Source of the DNA: Bacilli bacterium
GTDB lineage: Bacteria; Bacillota_I; Bacilli_A; RF39; UBA660
Reading direction: 5' to 3'
Assembly: GCA_017513865.1 (NCBI GenBank)
Contig: JAFWMN010000002.1
Span: 1-48,787, forward strand
DNA: 48,787 nucleotides
Position numbers and translations under genes: made by a program. The notes under the pieces were generated by a model. That model did not search any database. It worked only from the letters and a program-made list of their open reading frames with translations, and was not told where the DNA came from. Below, piece by piece: positions 7,986 through 15,821 of the stretch; within the stretch, counting starts at the first letter, position 1; each line of letters begins with the position of its first letter.

Positions 7986-8615
7986 GTTTATATAGGATGT
8001 TCCTCTGCTACTTAGTTCCTCCATGACATCGTCAGCATATGTACCAAAGCCTTCCTCTAGGTCATGCCATAGTTCAACTCCGTCAGCACCTAATCCGACA
8101 AGCCATTCATAAATTCTTTCTTTATAATTTGGAAATAATTGTTCGATCCAAGAATCAAGTTCAATAATTGATTCCATAACGTTTCTTTTAGCTTCTTCAC
8201 TTAATTCATTAAAGGTTATACCATTTATTTCTTTTCCGTTAAAGACAAAATCTAATAAATCTTTTAATCTTTGTTTATATATAGCTAACTTTGCTTGAAA
8301 TTCTTCATCATTCCAATGTTCACTAGCTTCTCTAGTTAAATAATTGAAACCTTCTTTTAGGTCGTTTAAGTAAGCATTTATTACATCATCTGGATTTGTT
8401 TGTACTTGTGGTGTTTGCTCTTCTACTTCTTCGGTCATTATTTCTATATCGTTACCAACTTCTTCTACTATTTCATCTTGACTTGTTTCTATAGGCGCTG
8501 TTTCACTCGGAGTATTGTTGGAATGAGCAGTAAATCTACCGACTGTAAATGCTAAAAAGATTCCAGCAGCAATGGCAACTATTTTATTTTTTTTAGTTAA
8601 TTTGTATTTTTCCAT
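7977..8615 (-). CDS. Membrane-anchored extracytoplasmic protein of unknown function
   Basis: I do not recognise a family. The 212-residue protein begins with a basic stretch and one hydrophobic helix (KKNKIVAIAAGIFLAFTVG, about residues 8-26), probably an uncleaved anchor. An acidic Thr/Glu/Pro-rich linker runs to about residue 75. A helical, Trp-rich domain follows (LNDLKEGFNYLTREASEHW to the end). The start is the ATG at 8615 behind GAGGTG; an upstream in-frame GTG overlaps that SD. It has its own promoter (-35 TTTACA, 17 bp, extended -10) and terminator, so it is monocistronic. Confidence 0.85.
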   Translation of the reverse strand: MEKYKLTKKNKIVAIAAGIFLAFTVGRFTAHSNNTPSETAPIETSQDEIVEEVGNDIEIMTEEVEEQTPQVQTNPDDVINAYLNDLKEGFNYLTREASEHWNDEEFQAKLAIYKQRLKDLLDFVFNGKEINGITFNELSEEAKRNVMESIIELDSWIEQLFPNYKERIYEWLVGLGADGVELWHDLEEGFGTYADDVMEELSSRGTSYINKK

Positions 8616-8635
8616 ACCCCTCACCTCGGTTATAT

Positions 8636-8664
8636 ATTATAGCACTTTTTAAGGTTTTTGTAAA
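8636..8664 (-). promoter_or_regulatory. Promoter of the 7977-8615 gene
   Basis: On the minus strand, -35 TTTACA (8659-8664), a 17-bp spacer and extended -10 TGCTATAAT (8636-8644). Confidence 0.7.
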
Positions 8665-8665
8665 T

Positions 8666-11218
8666 TTAGATACCGCCCTTTTCTCCTTGTTTTCTTAGGA
8701 ATAGTTTTCTTATAAAATCGATTGGTATTACTAGTATTGATAAAATCATCATTGTTTCAAATTCGGTAATATTTAGACCGTATGTTCTAAATATTTTCCC
8801 ACCATAATATATGAGACATATTTGAATGATAAAGATAGTAGATATTATTATTAAAAAAACTTTGTTTTTAGATAAGTTTGAAAAAATATTTAGTCTGTGC
8901 GTTCTTGCGTTAAAGCTATTAAATATACCCATAAATATAAATAAACCAAAGAAAGCGGTCATTAACTGCTTATCATTCTTATATATACTGTGGATAAGTG
9001 GTGATTTTAAAAATATTATGCACATTAAGGATGAGAATAGACCGGTAAATAGTATTTCTCCCATCATATATTTATTTACTATCATCTCATCTTTTGTTTT
9101 TGGTTTTTCTCTCATATATTCTGTTAGAGCTGGTTCATAAGAAAAAGCTAAAGCGGCGAAGGTATCCATAACCATGTTTATCCACAGCATTTGAATTACG
9201 GTTACTGGCGTATCAATTCCAATAAATGGGCCAATTATCGATATGCTTACAGCACATATATTCATGGTTAACTGAAATATTATAAATTTTCTAATGCTTT
9301 TAAATATTGTCCTGCCATATAATATGGCTTTAGATATAGAAAGTAAGTTATCATCTAATATAACTATGTCACTGGCTTCTTTAGCAACTTCAGTTCCACT
9401 TCCCATAGAAAAACCGACATCCGCTTTTTTTAAGGCTGGAGCATCATTTACACCATCACCAGTCATTCCCACTACTAGATTTTTACTTTGAGCTAATTTT
9501 ACTAATTTACTTTTATCTTGAGGAAGAGATCTGGCGATGATTTTAATTTTATTTAATTTTTCTTTTATTTCTTCATCTTTCATTTTATTTAGTTCATTAC
9601 TAGTTATAACTATATCTTCTTTATTTTTTAATAAACCTACTTCTTTACCAATAGTTTTAGCTGTTTCTAAATTATCTCCAGTAAGCATTATTATATCTAT
9701 ACCGGCTTTTTCTATTAAATTAATTCCTTTAATAGCTTCTTTTCTTATTTCATCTTTGATATAAACAAAGCCTATTAAGGATAGGTCATTATTTTTTATT
9801 GTGGCAAAAGCTAAAACTCTAATTCCTTTTTCGGTTACTTTTGTTATTTCTTTTTTTATGTTTTCTTTATTTAATAATATATGTTTTTCTCCTTTTTCAT
9901 AGTAGTATTTGCATTTATCTAAGATGATTTCGGGAGCACCTTTAATAAGGTCTATGTTTTTATTTTTGTATTTTATTTGTGTTTTAGAGTATTTATTCTC
10001 ACTTTTAAACGGTTCTTTTTTTAATACTATATAGTTTAATTTTTCTTTTTTAAAAAAATTTAAAATAGCTCTATCGGTGATGTTTCCACCGATAGCTTTT
10101 TCATCATAGGTACTGGCGTTATTAGCTACTAAAGATATCTTAGCCATTTCGTAAAATGTTTTGTTTGTTTTTAATTCTTCTTCACTTTTATAAATATTAC
10201 CTTTTGGTGTTGTTATTGCTATTACATTTAAATTGCCTTTGGTGATAGTTCCAGTTTTATCTGTAAATAAAATGTTTATATTCCCAGCGGTTTCGATACC
10301 TGTTAACTTCCTAACTAAGACATTATTTTTAAGCATTTTTTTCATATTTGATGATAAAACTAAAGTTATCATCATAGGGAGTCCTTCAGGCACAGCCACT
10401 ACTATTATAGTTACACTTAAGGTTAAGGCATGGAGAATGTGACCAATTATTAATGGAAAATTTGTTATTGTTTCTTTAATTAAAATAATATTAAAATTAT
10501 TATTTATTATAATTACTGAAAAAAGATAGGAAATAGATACTAAAAAAGCGCCTATGTAACCTATTTTACTTATTTGTTTTGCAAGTTTTATTAATCTTAA
10601 TTTTAAGGGACTATCTTGGGTTTTTTCTTTTATTTCTAGAGCTAATTTGCCATAAAATGTTTCATCTCCGACTTTTTTTGCTTTCATTATGGCTTCTCCT
10701 TGATATACCGTGGTTGATCTATATACATTACTGTTTTCTTTTTTTTCTTTTTCTTTCATTTCACCATTTAAATTAGATTCATTAACTAAAATATTTCCTT
10801 TGACTATTATTCCATCTGCTGGTATTTGATCACCAGCTTCTAATTTTATGATGTCATCTACCACTATTTCATTTATATATATTTCTTTTACTCTATTATT
10901 TCTTTTTACTTTACTTTTTATTTTTGAGGCATCTTTTTCTAATTTTTCGAAAGCTTTTTCACTACCATATTCAGATATAGTTGAAATAAACGAGGCTATA
11001 AATATAGCTATTACTATACCGATAGTTTCATACCAATTAAAATTTTTAAATAAAAATAAGGTTTTAATTGCTAAAGCAATTATGAGTATTTTAATTATGG
11101 GATCCCCTAGTGTTGTTATAAATATTTTTATAAAACTATCTTTATCTATTTTGCTTATTTCATTACTGCCATATTTTTTTCTGTTTTCAATTACTTCTTT
11201 TTCTGTTAGTCCTTTCAT
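8666..11218 (-). CDS. P-type Ca2+-transporting ATPase (P2 type)
   Basis: Membrane ion pump of 850 residues that probably exports Ca2+. It has the N-terminal cation-ATPase region, the actuator motif (LNGEMKEKEK in place of the usual TGES), and M4 ion-site motif VAVPEGLPM (about 276). The phosphorylation motif DKTGT is near residue 320 and the hinge GDGVNDAPAL near 590. The QMLWINMVMDTFAALAF segment resembles M6 of plasma-membrane Ca2+ pumps. About ten transmembrane segments are visible. The ATG follows AGGAGG. It is probably expressed alone. Ca2+ specificity is inferred from M4/M6 and is not proven. Confidence 0.93.
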   Translation of the reverse strand: MKGLTEKEVIENRKKYGSNEISKIDKDSFIKIFITTLGDPIIKILIIALAIKTLFLFKNFNWYETIGIVIAIFIASFISTISEYGSEKAFEKLEKDASKIKSKVKRNNRVKEIYINEIVVDDIIKLEAGDQIPADGIIVKGNILVNESNLNGEMKEKEKKENSNVYRSTTVYQGEAIMKAKKVGDETFYGKLALEIKEKTQDSPLKLRLIKLAKQISKIGYIGAFLVSISYLFSVIIINNNFNIILIKETITNFPLIIGHILHALTLSVTIIVVAVPEGLPMMITLVLSSNMKKMLKNNVLVRKLTGIETAGNINILFTDKTGTITKGNLNVIAITTPKGNIYKSEEELKTNKTFYEMAKISLVANNASTYDEKAIGGNITDRAILNFFKKEKLNYIVLKKEPFKSENKYSKTQIKYKNKNIDLIKGAPEIILDKCKYYYEKGEKHILLNKENIKKEITKVTEKGIRVLAFATIKNNDLSLIGFVYIKDEIRKEAIKGINLIEKAGIDIIMLTGDNLETAKTIGKEVGLLKNKEDIVITSNELNKMKDEEIKEKLNKIKIIARSLPQDKSKLVKLAQSKNLVVGMTGDGVNDAPALKKADVGFSMGSGTEVAKEASDIVILDDNLLSISKAILYGRTIFKSIRKFIIFQLTMNICAVSISIIGPFIGIDTPVTVIQMLWINMVMDTFAALAFSYEPALTEYMREKPKTKDEMIVNKYMMGEILFTGLFSSLMCIIFLKSPLIHSIYKNDKQLMTAFFGLFIFMGIFNSFNARTHRLNIFSNLSKNKVFLIIISTIFIIQICLIYYGGKIFRTYGLNITEFETMMILSILVIPIDFIRKLFLRKQGEKGGI

Positions 11219-11278
11219 AGTTTCCTCCTATAGTAAACTATTAGGGGATTTTATTTTTTAGAAGAAAAAGCAATCGAC

Positions 11279-11302
11279 AAAAAAACTACCGTTTGGTAGT
11301 TT
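11279..11302 (-). terminator. Terminator after the small HTH gene
   Basis: The arms AAACTACC (11283-11290) and GGTAGTTT (11295-11302) flank a 4-base loop, followed by T7 on the minus strand. Confidence 0.9.
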
Positions 11303-11630
11303 ATTTAATTAATCCATTTTCTTTTAGTAAATTATATATGCATGAATAACTTCTAGTGTGATAAAAGTTACAGAATTTTCTTATGCTGACATTACTTTTT
11401 TTGTATAAGGTTATTATTTTTTGTTTTTCTTCTTCACTCATACTATTTATTGGGATGCGGTTTTTATTTCCATGGGTAAAATTGATATCACCTTTAATAA
11501 CGTCTTTTTTTAGTTTTAATATATATTTAGGATGATACCCAGTTATAGTAGCAATTTCTTTATATGTAAGGAATGTTTTACCTTCCATTTTTTCTTGTAT
11601 AAGTTTTACAGCTTCCCTTTTCTTTTCCAT
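11301..11630 (-). CDS. Small helix-turn-helix protein resembling a transposase DNA-binding half
   Basis: One hundred and nine residues with two HTH-like segments. The first (TYKEIATITGYHPKYILKLK, about 22-41) is followed by NFTHGNKNRIP, a hinge like that of the DNA-binding half of ISNCY/IS1202-type transposases. The second runs KSNVSIRKFCNFYHTRSYSC (about 74-93). No catalytic DDE domain follows; the gene ends at a clean terminator. The ATG follows AAGGGTGAT, and a TATAAT-like -10 lies upstream at 11707-11712. It may be a domesticated transposase fragment or a genuine regulator; the intact RBS and terminator favour a working gene. Confidence 0.8.
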   Translation of the reverse strand: MEKKREAVKLIQEKMEGKTFLTYKEIATITGYHPKYILKLKKDVIKGDINFTHGNKNRIPINSMSEEEKQKIITLYKKSNVSIRKFCNFYHTRSYSCIYNLLKENGLIK

Positions 11631-11745
11631 ATTATCACCCTTATAAGTAAGATTTTTGAAAAATAATTGTATTTTTTTTATTTACATTTTCTTTTCAAGT
11701 ATAGTTATTATAACACATATTAAAACTTTTATCACGTTTTTTGTC

Positions 11746-13218
11746 TTAATGATTATTTTTTGTGCTGGGCATTTCAATAATATTTTTTTTGTTACTTTTT
11801 AATATTTCTTTGATAAATTCTGAAGGGTTGTCTTTTTTTACAAGTAGGTAATTATTATTTTTGGCTCTTGTTAAAGCTACATAAAATAACCTTCGTTCTT
11901 CTGCATATTTATATTTATCTATTTTAGGTTTTACATATATTAAATACTCGCTGTCTTTTATTTTGCTGGGTATACCATTAAAGTGATCCTCTAAGTTAAC
12001 AATAATTGTATCCTCACTTTCTAGGCCTTTTGATTTATGAATTGTTAAATATTGCATGTTTTCTTTTATTATTGGAATTTTTTCAATATCATTATTATTT
12101 CTTCCGAGGATTAGAGTTTTTTTGCTTATATTTTTAATAATTTCTCTCCATATTTCTTCTATATTTTCTTTATAATAATAAACATAAATCGGGGTTTTAT
12201 TTTTTTTATTTGATTTTAATCTTTTTCTTATTTGTTTTTGATTTTTACAAATGAATTTTTTAGTTATTTTTATTAATTCTTTAGAATTGCGGTAAGTATT
12301 TTTTAATTTTATTATTTTGGCTTTTTTAAATATTTGTTTAAAATTAGTAAATACTTCTAGGTTACTCCCGGTAAAACTATATATTGATTGCCAATCATCG
12401 CCGACCGCCATTAGTTTGGCATTTGTTTTTTTTTGTATTTCTTTTATTAGTTTTACTTTATTTAATGATATATCTTGATATTCATCAATTATTATATATT
12501 TATATGGGAATATGCCTTTTGTTCTTATTATTTTTGTACTTAAGTTTATCATGTCATGATAATCTATTTTCTTTTCTTTTTTTAATTTTTTTTCATAATT
12601 AATTATTATCCTTTTTGTCAGTTTTAAAAAACAGGTATGTCTTTTCTTCTCTTCATATAAATGTTTATTGTTTACTTTATAAAAATTTTTAAACTCTTTT
12701 AATCTATAATTATTACTTTTATATAAATTAATAAACGTTTTTATTGTTTCTATTAATATTTTTTTATATTTTGTATTTAGAATGATATTAGTTTCTAGTC
12801 TATTAAATATTTGATCCGGATAGCCTAATCTTATAAATTTTAATTTTAATATTTCTTTTAAGCATTTATTTTTTTCCACTTCTTTTTTAATTGTTTTTTC
12901 TAATATAGTGTCATCTAAAGAAACATTTTTGTATTGTCTTATTATTTCATAACCTAGTTTATGAAATGTTTTAACATTTATATTTATATTTTCTTTTTTT
13001 AATTTTTCTTCTAGGTTTTCTGAAGATGCTTTTGTGAATGAAATACATAATATTTCTTCAGGTAAAAGCCCTCTATTAATTAAATATTTTATTTTGGCAA
13101 TTATGGTAAATGTTTTACCACTTCCAGCACCGGCTATAACTAAGATGTTTTGGCTTTTACTTTTAATTACTTTTTTTTGATATTTATCTATTTTTAAATT
13201 ATTAACTTTTATGTCAAT
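11746..13218 (-). CDS. UvrD/Rep-like superfamily 1 DNA helicase, short, apparent ATT start
   Basis: ATP-dependent DNA helicase or translocase. It carries Walker A AGAGSGKT (near residue 30), motif II IIIDEYQD, motif III VGDDWQSIYSFTG, motif V-like LTIHKSKGLE and motif VI VALTRAKNN. At about 491 residues it is much shorter than UvrD/PcrA (700 or more), so the 1B/2B insertions are reduced. No ATG, GTG or TTG in frame has a proper SD: the only GTG (13227) is inside the SD itself. The ATT at 13218 sits 8 bases after GGAGG, so I choose it. That SD lies in the arm of a terminator-like hairpin. Repair or defence roles are both possible. Confidence 0.85.
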   Translation of the reverse strand: MDIKVNNLKIDKYQKKVIKSKSQNILVIAGAGSGKTFTIIAKIKYLINRGLLPEEILCISFTKASSENLEEKLKKENININVKTFHKLGYEIIRQYKNVSLDDTILEKTIKKEVEKNKCLKEILKLKFIRLGYPDQIFNRLETNIILNTKYKKILIETIKTFINLYKSNNYRLKEFKNFYKVNNKHLYEEKKRHTCFLKLTKRIIINYEKKLKKEKKIDYHDMINLSTKIIRTKGIFPYKYIIIDEYQDISLNKVKLIKEIQKKTNAKLMAVGDDWQSIYSFTGSNLEVFTNFKQIFKKAKIIKLKNTYRNSKELIKITKKFICKNQKQIRKRLKSNKKNKTPIYVYYYKENIEEIWREIIKNISKKTLILGRNNNDIEKIPIIKENMQYLTIHKSKGLESEDTIIVNLEDHFNGIPSKIKDSEYLIYVKPKIDKYKYAEERRLFYVALTRAKNNNYLLVKKDNPSEFIKEILKSNKKNIIEMPSTKNNH

Positions 13219-13256
13219 AAAAAACACCTCCTATATAAAATATACGAGATGTTTTT
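13219..13256. terminator. Terminator-like hairpin that contains the helicase ribosome binding site
   Basis: The arms AACACCTC (13223-13230) and GAGATGTT (13246-13253) pair with one G-U, and the loop TATATAAAATATA can zip further. T-runs follow on both strands. On the minus strand it ends the zinc-ribbon gene transcript, and its second arm is the GGAGG used by the helicase. Confidence 0.7.
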
Positions 13257-13295
13257 TTGTTTTCTTTTTTTTATTGTTTTTTGATTATGTTACTT

Positions 13296-13967
13296 TTAAC
13301 TTATTTTTTCTGCGCCAGCAACTATACTGTACATTTCAGTTCTTTCAGTTTCAGTAAGTTCTTCGCCATGGTTTTCGGTTACCGAAATAACATATATTGT
13401 ATTGTCGTCAGCTTTACCATAAGAAATGTCTAGTTTGTAATTTTCAGAAATGATATTTTTGGTAACCAAGAATGGTTTCCCACCATAGACTTTTTCTTCA
13501 GTTACAGCATTACTGATATCATATTTTTCAGCGCCTTCTTGCGCGGATAAAGCTGTTTTAATTTGTTCTTTTACAGAAACTAGTGTGTCATAGCTTCCTG
13601 CTTGGGTCATGACAACGCCTACCCATTTACTCTTTGGCCCATATATGAATAATTTGTCTCCACTAACTGATGCAGTCATATTTGTTGGAATACTATATTT
13701 ATAGCCTTTAAATTCAATAAGTTTTGGCTCTTCTACTTGCGTTTCTTCAGTTACTTTTGTTTGGGCTTCTTGTGTTTCGTTTGTTGGTGTTGGTTCTGTT
13801 TGTTTTTTGTTGAGAGTCACCAAAATAGCTATTAAAGCGACAACAACTAAGACAATAATTCCTATTATTAATCCTGTGTCATTCTTTTTTTGTTTTATAA
13901 TTTCACCACAGTTTGTACAAAATTTATCATTCCCTTTTATTTCTGAACCACATTTGTTACATTTCAT
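13296..13967 (-). CDS. Zinc-ribbon membrane protein with extracytoplasmic domain
   Basis: The 223-residue protein begins with a zinc ribbon of two CxxC pairs (MKCNKCGSE and FCTNCGE, residues 3-20). A single transmembrane helix (GLIIGIIVLVVVALIAILV, about 32-50) and a Thr/Glu/Pro-rich linker follow. A beta-rich domain from about residue 84 runs to the end. The zinc ribbon would be cytoplasmic and the domain outside. It starts 17 bases after the MurE-like gene with the SD AAAGGAGGAG, so it is the last gene of the asnB transcript. The family of the outer domain is not recognised. Confidence 0.85.
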   Translation of the reverse strand: MKCNKCGSEIKGNDKFCTNCGEIIKQKKNDTGLIIGIIVLVVVALIAILVTLNKKQTEPTPTNETQEAQTKVTEETQVEEPKLIEFKGYKYSIPTNMTASVSGDKLFIYGPKSKWVGVVMTQAGSYDTLVSVKEQIKTALSAQEGAEKYDISNAVTEEKVYGGKPFLVTKNIISENYKLDISYGKADDNTIYVISVTENHGEELTETERTEMYSIVAGAEKIS

Positions 13968-13984
13968 ACTTCTCCTCCTTTCTT

Positions 13985-15316
13985 TTATTTTTTAACATAC
14001 TTTGTTACTTCATTGTAGTCTTTGTATGGTAATTTATCATTGTCAATTATCTGATAATTTTCATTTCCTTTACCGATAACTAATAATATATCTCCTTCTT
14101 CAAGTATTTCAATTCCTTTTTTAATAGCTTCTCTTCGACTAATTATTATTTCATAATTATCAGTTACAACTTCTTTTATCATTTCATTAATGATATCTTC
14201 AGCATTTTCATTTTTTGGATTATCGCTTGTTAGGATGACATAATCACTATTTTTAGTTATTAACTTTCCAATTTTTGATCTTTGGTTTTGATTTTGTCCC
14301 CCTTTTAAACCCATTAGAGTAATTATTCTTGCCTTACTGAATTCTTTTGTATATTTTATAACACTTTCAATCATTTCTTTATCATAGGCATAATCAATTA
14401 TGACTAGACTGTTTTTATGTTTTACACCTTGATATCTGCCATCTACTTGTTTTAAGTTTTCAGTGGCTTGAATAATAGCATCTTCAGGGTAATTTAGGGT
14501 GTTGGCCGTAGCGAAAGCTGCCAAATAATTATATATATTAAATGAACCTAAAAGTGGTATTTCAACTCTTTTATCATTTAAATTAAATTCAGTAAATTCA
14601 TAGGTTAAGCCAATACTTGATATTTTGTATTCACTGTCATCAGTTCCATAAAATATATTGTGATTTTGTGGTAGCGCAAAATATTTATAATATGGATCTT
14701 TTTTATTTATAATGGCAGTTCCAGTCTTCTTTAACATTTTAAACATTTCTATTTTGGTGTTTAAATATTTTTGTTTTTCAATGGCGTCACTATTGTCTAT
14801 GAAATTGGTAAATACAGCAATATCGAATCTTAGTCCTTCAATGTGCCTTTTTATTAAAGCTTTACTAGATACTTCAATGATTATATTTTCACAGCCTTTG
14901 TCTATAGCTTTATTTATATATTCATATAAGTTATATATATCTGGGGTTGTTACGTTTGTTTCAATTATTTGATTATCAATATAGAAACCACCTGTTCCTA
15001 TAAAGGCTGTTTTTGAACCTAAACTATTTAATAATTGATATGTAACATCACCGGTTACAGTCTTTCCACTGGTTCCGACTATTCCAATTATTTTTATTTT
15101 ATCTAATTTTTCAAAATACAATTCTTTTAAATAATTTGAAAGGTAGGTTCTAGTATCATTTGTGATAATGGTTTTGACACTATAATCACCGTTTGTAGCA
15201 ATTATACAAGCAGCCCCTCTATCAATTGCTTCTTCTACTTTTATTTCTTGATCTTCATTTTCTAAAACTAGAAAGGTATCTCCGGGATTTACTTCTTTAG
15301 GGTTTACTTTCAGCAT
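13985..15316 (-). CDS. MurE-like Mur ligase, divergent active site
   Basis: ATP-dependent amide ligase of the Mur family, closest in layout to UDP-MurNAc-tripeptide synthetase. At 443 residues it is somewhat shorter than MurE (about 490). It keeps the P-loop GTSGKT (81-86), the TTP motif (123-125), IEVSS (147-151), FTN (169-171), the probable carbamylated Lys in LNTKIEMF and GRYQGV. Two His-bearing motifs of the family are altered: SHAL is SKALI, and the DHLDYH motif is replaced by NSDAIE. DYAH is DYAY, and the amino-acid selecting DNPR reads DNPK. It may be a fast-evolving MurE or a ligase with another substrate. It is co-transcribed with asnB. Confidence 0.82.
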   Translation of the reverse strand: MLKVNPKEVNPGDTFLVLENEDQEIKVEEAIDRGAACIIATNGDYSVKTIITNDTRTYLSNYLKELYFEKLDKIKIIGIVGTSGKTVTGDVTYQLLNSLGSKTAFIGTGGFYIDNQIIETNVTTPDIYNLYEYINKAIDKGCENIIIEVSSKALIKRHIEGLRFDIAVFTNFIDNSDAIEKQKYLNTKIEMFKMLKKTGTAIINKKDPYYKYFALPQNHNIFYGTDDSEYKISSIGLTYEFTEFNLNDKRVEIPLLGSFNIYNYLAAFATANTLNYPEDAIIQATENLKQVDGRYQGVKHKNSLVIIDYAYDKEMIESVIKYTKEFSKARIITLMGLKGGQNQNQRSKIGKLITKNSDYVILTSDNPKNENAEDIINEMIKEVVTDNYEIIISRREAIKKGIEILEEGDILLVIGKGNENYQIIDNDKLPYKDYNEVTKYVKK

Positions 15317-15326
15317 TTTATCCCTC

Positions 15327-15821
15327 CTATTTATCTATTGGTTTTACTATTATATTTATTGCATAAGTCACAATATATGATAAATATGTAATTATATATA
15401 AGATTATATAATAAAGTGGTGTATTATCAAATATAATACTGGCGCTGTGATAACTATTATAGTCAAAGCAAAACCATATATTTAATATTAAATATATAAT
15501 TATTATACTTATAATTCTTGTTTTTGTTTGTTTAGTCATTTTTAATTTTTTATTATCGGTTTTTAATTTATATAAGAATAGTAGTGTATATACAATTAAA
15601 GTACTTATGCCAATAACTTTTATATTGAAATAAAACGCAATTATGATTAGTATGGTTATAATTAATTCTGGATTTATAAAAATGCTTTTTGAATTTTCTT
15701 TTATATATTTTAAGTATTTTTTACTATCGTATTTTACTTTTTCTAAATGATGTATAGACTCACGATATTTAATTGCGCAGTAGCAAACGTAGGTTAATAA
15801 TGAAATATAGAAAAATATCAA
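15327..15821 (-). CDS. Polytopic membrane protein of unknown function, TTG start
   Basis: Family not recognised. The 164-residue protein has about five hydrophobic segments separated by short basic loops. Its TTG start overlaps the TGA stop of asnB, and the GGAGG nine bases upstream lies inside the asnB coding region, so it is translationally coupled to asnB. The MurE-like gene starts 10 bases downstream. The context suggests a cell-envelope role, which is inference. Confidence 0.82.
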   Translation of the reverse strand: MIFFYISLLTYVCYCAIKYRESIHHLEKVKYDSKKYLKYIKENSKSIFINPELIITILIIIAFYFNIKVIGISTLIVYTLLFLYKLKTDNKKLKMTKQTKTRIISIIIIYLILNIWFCFDYNSYHSASIIFDNTPLYYIILYIITYLSYIVTYAINIIVKPIDK

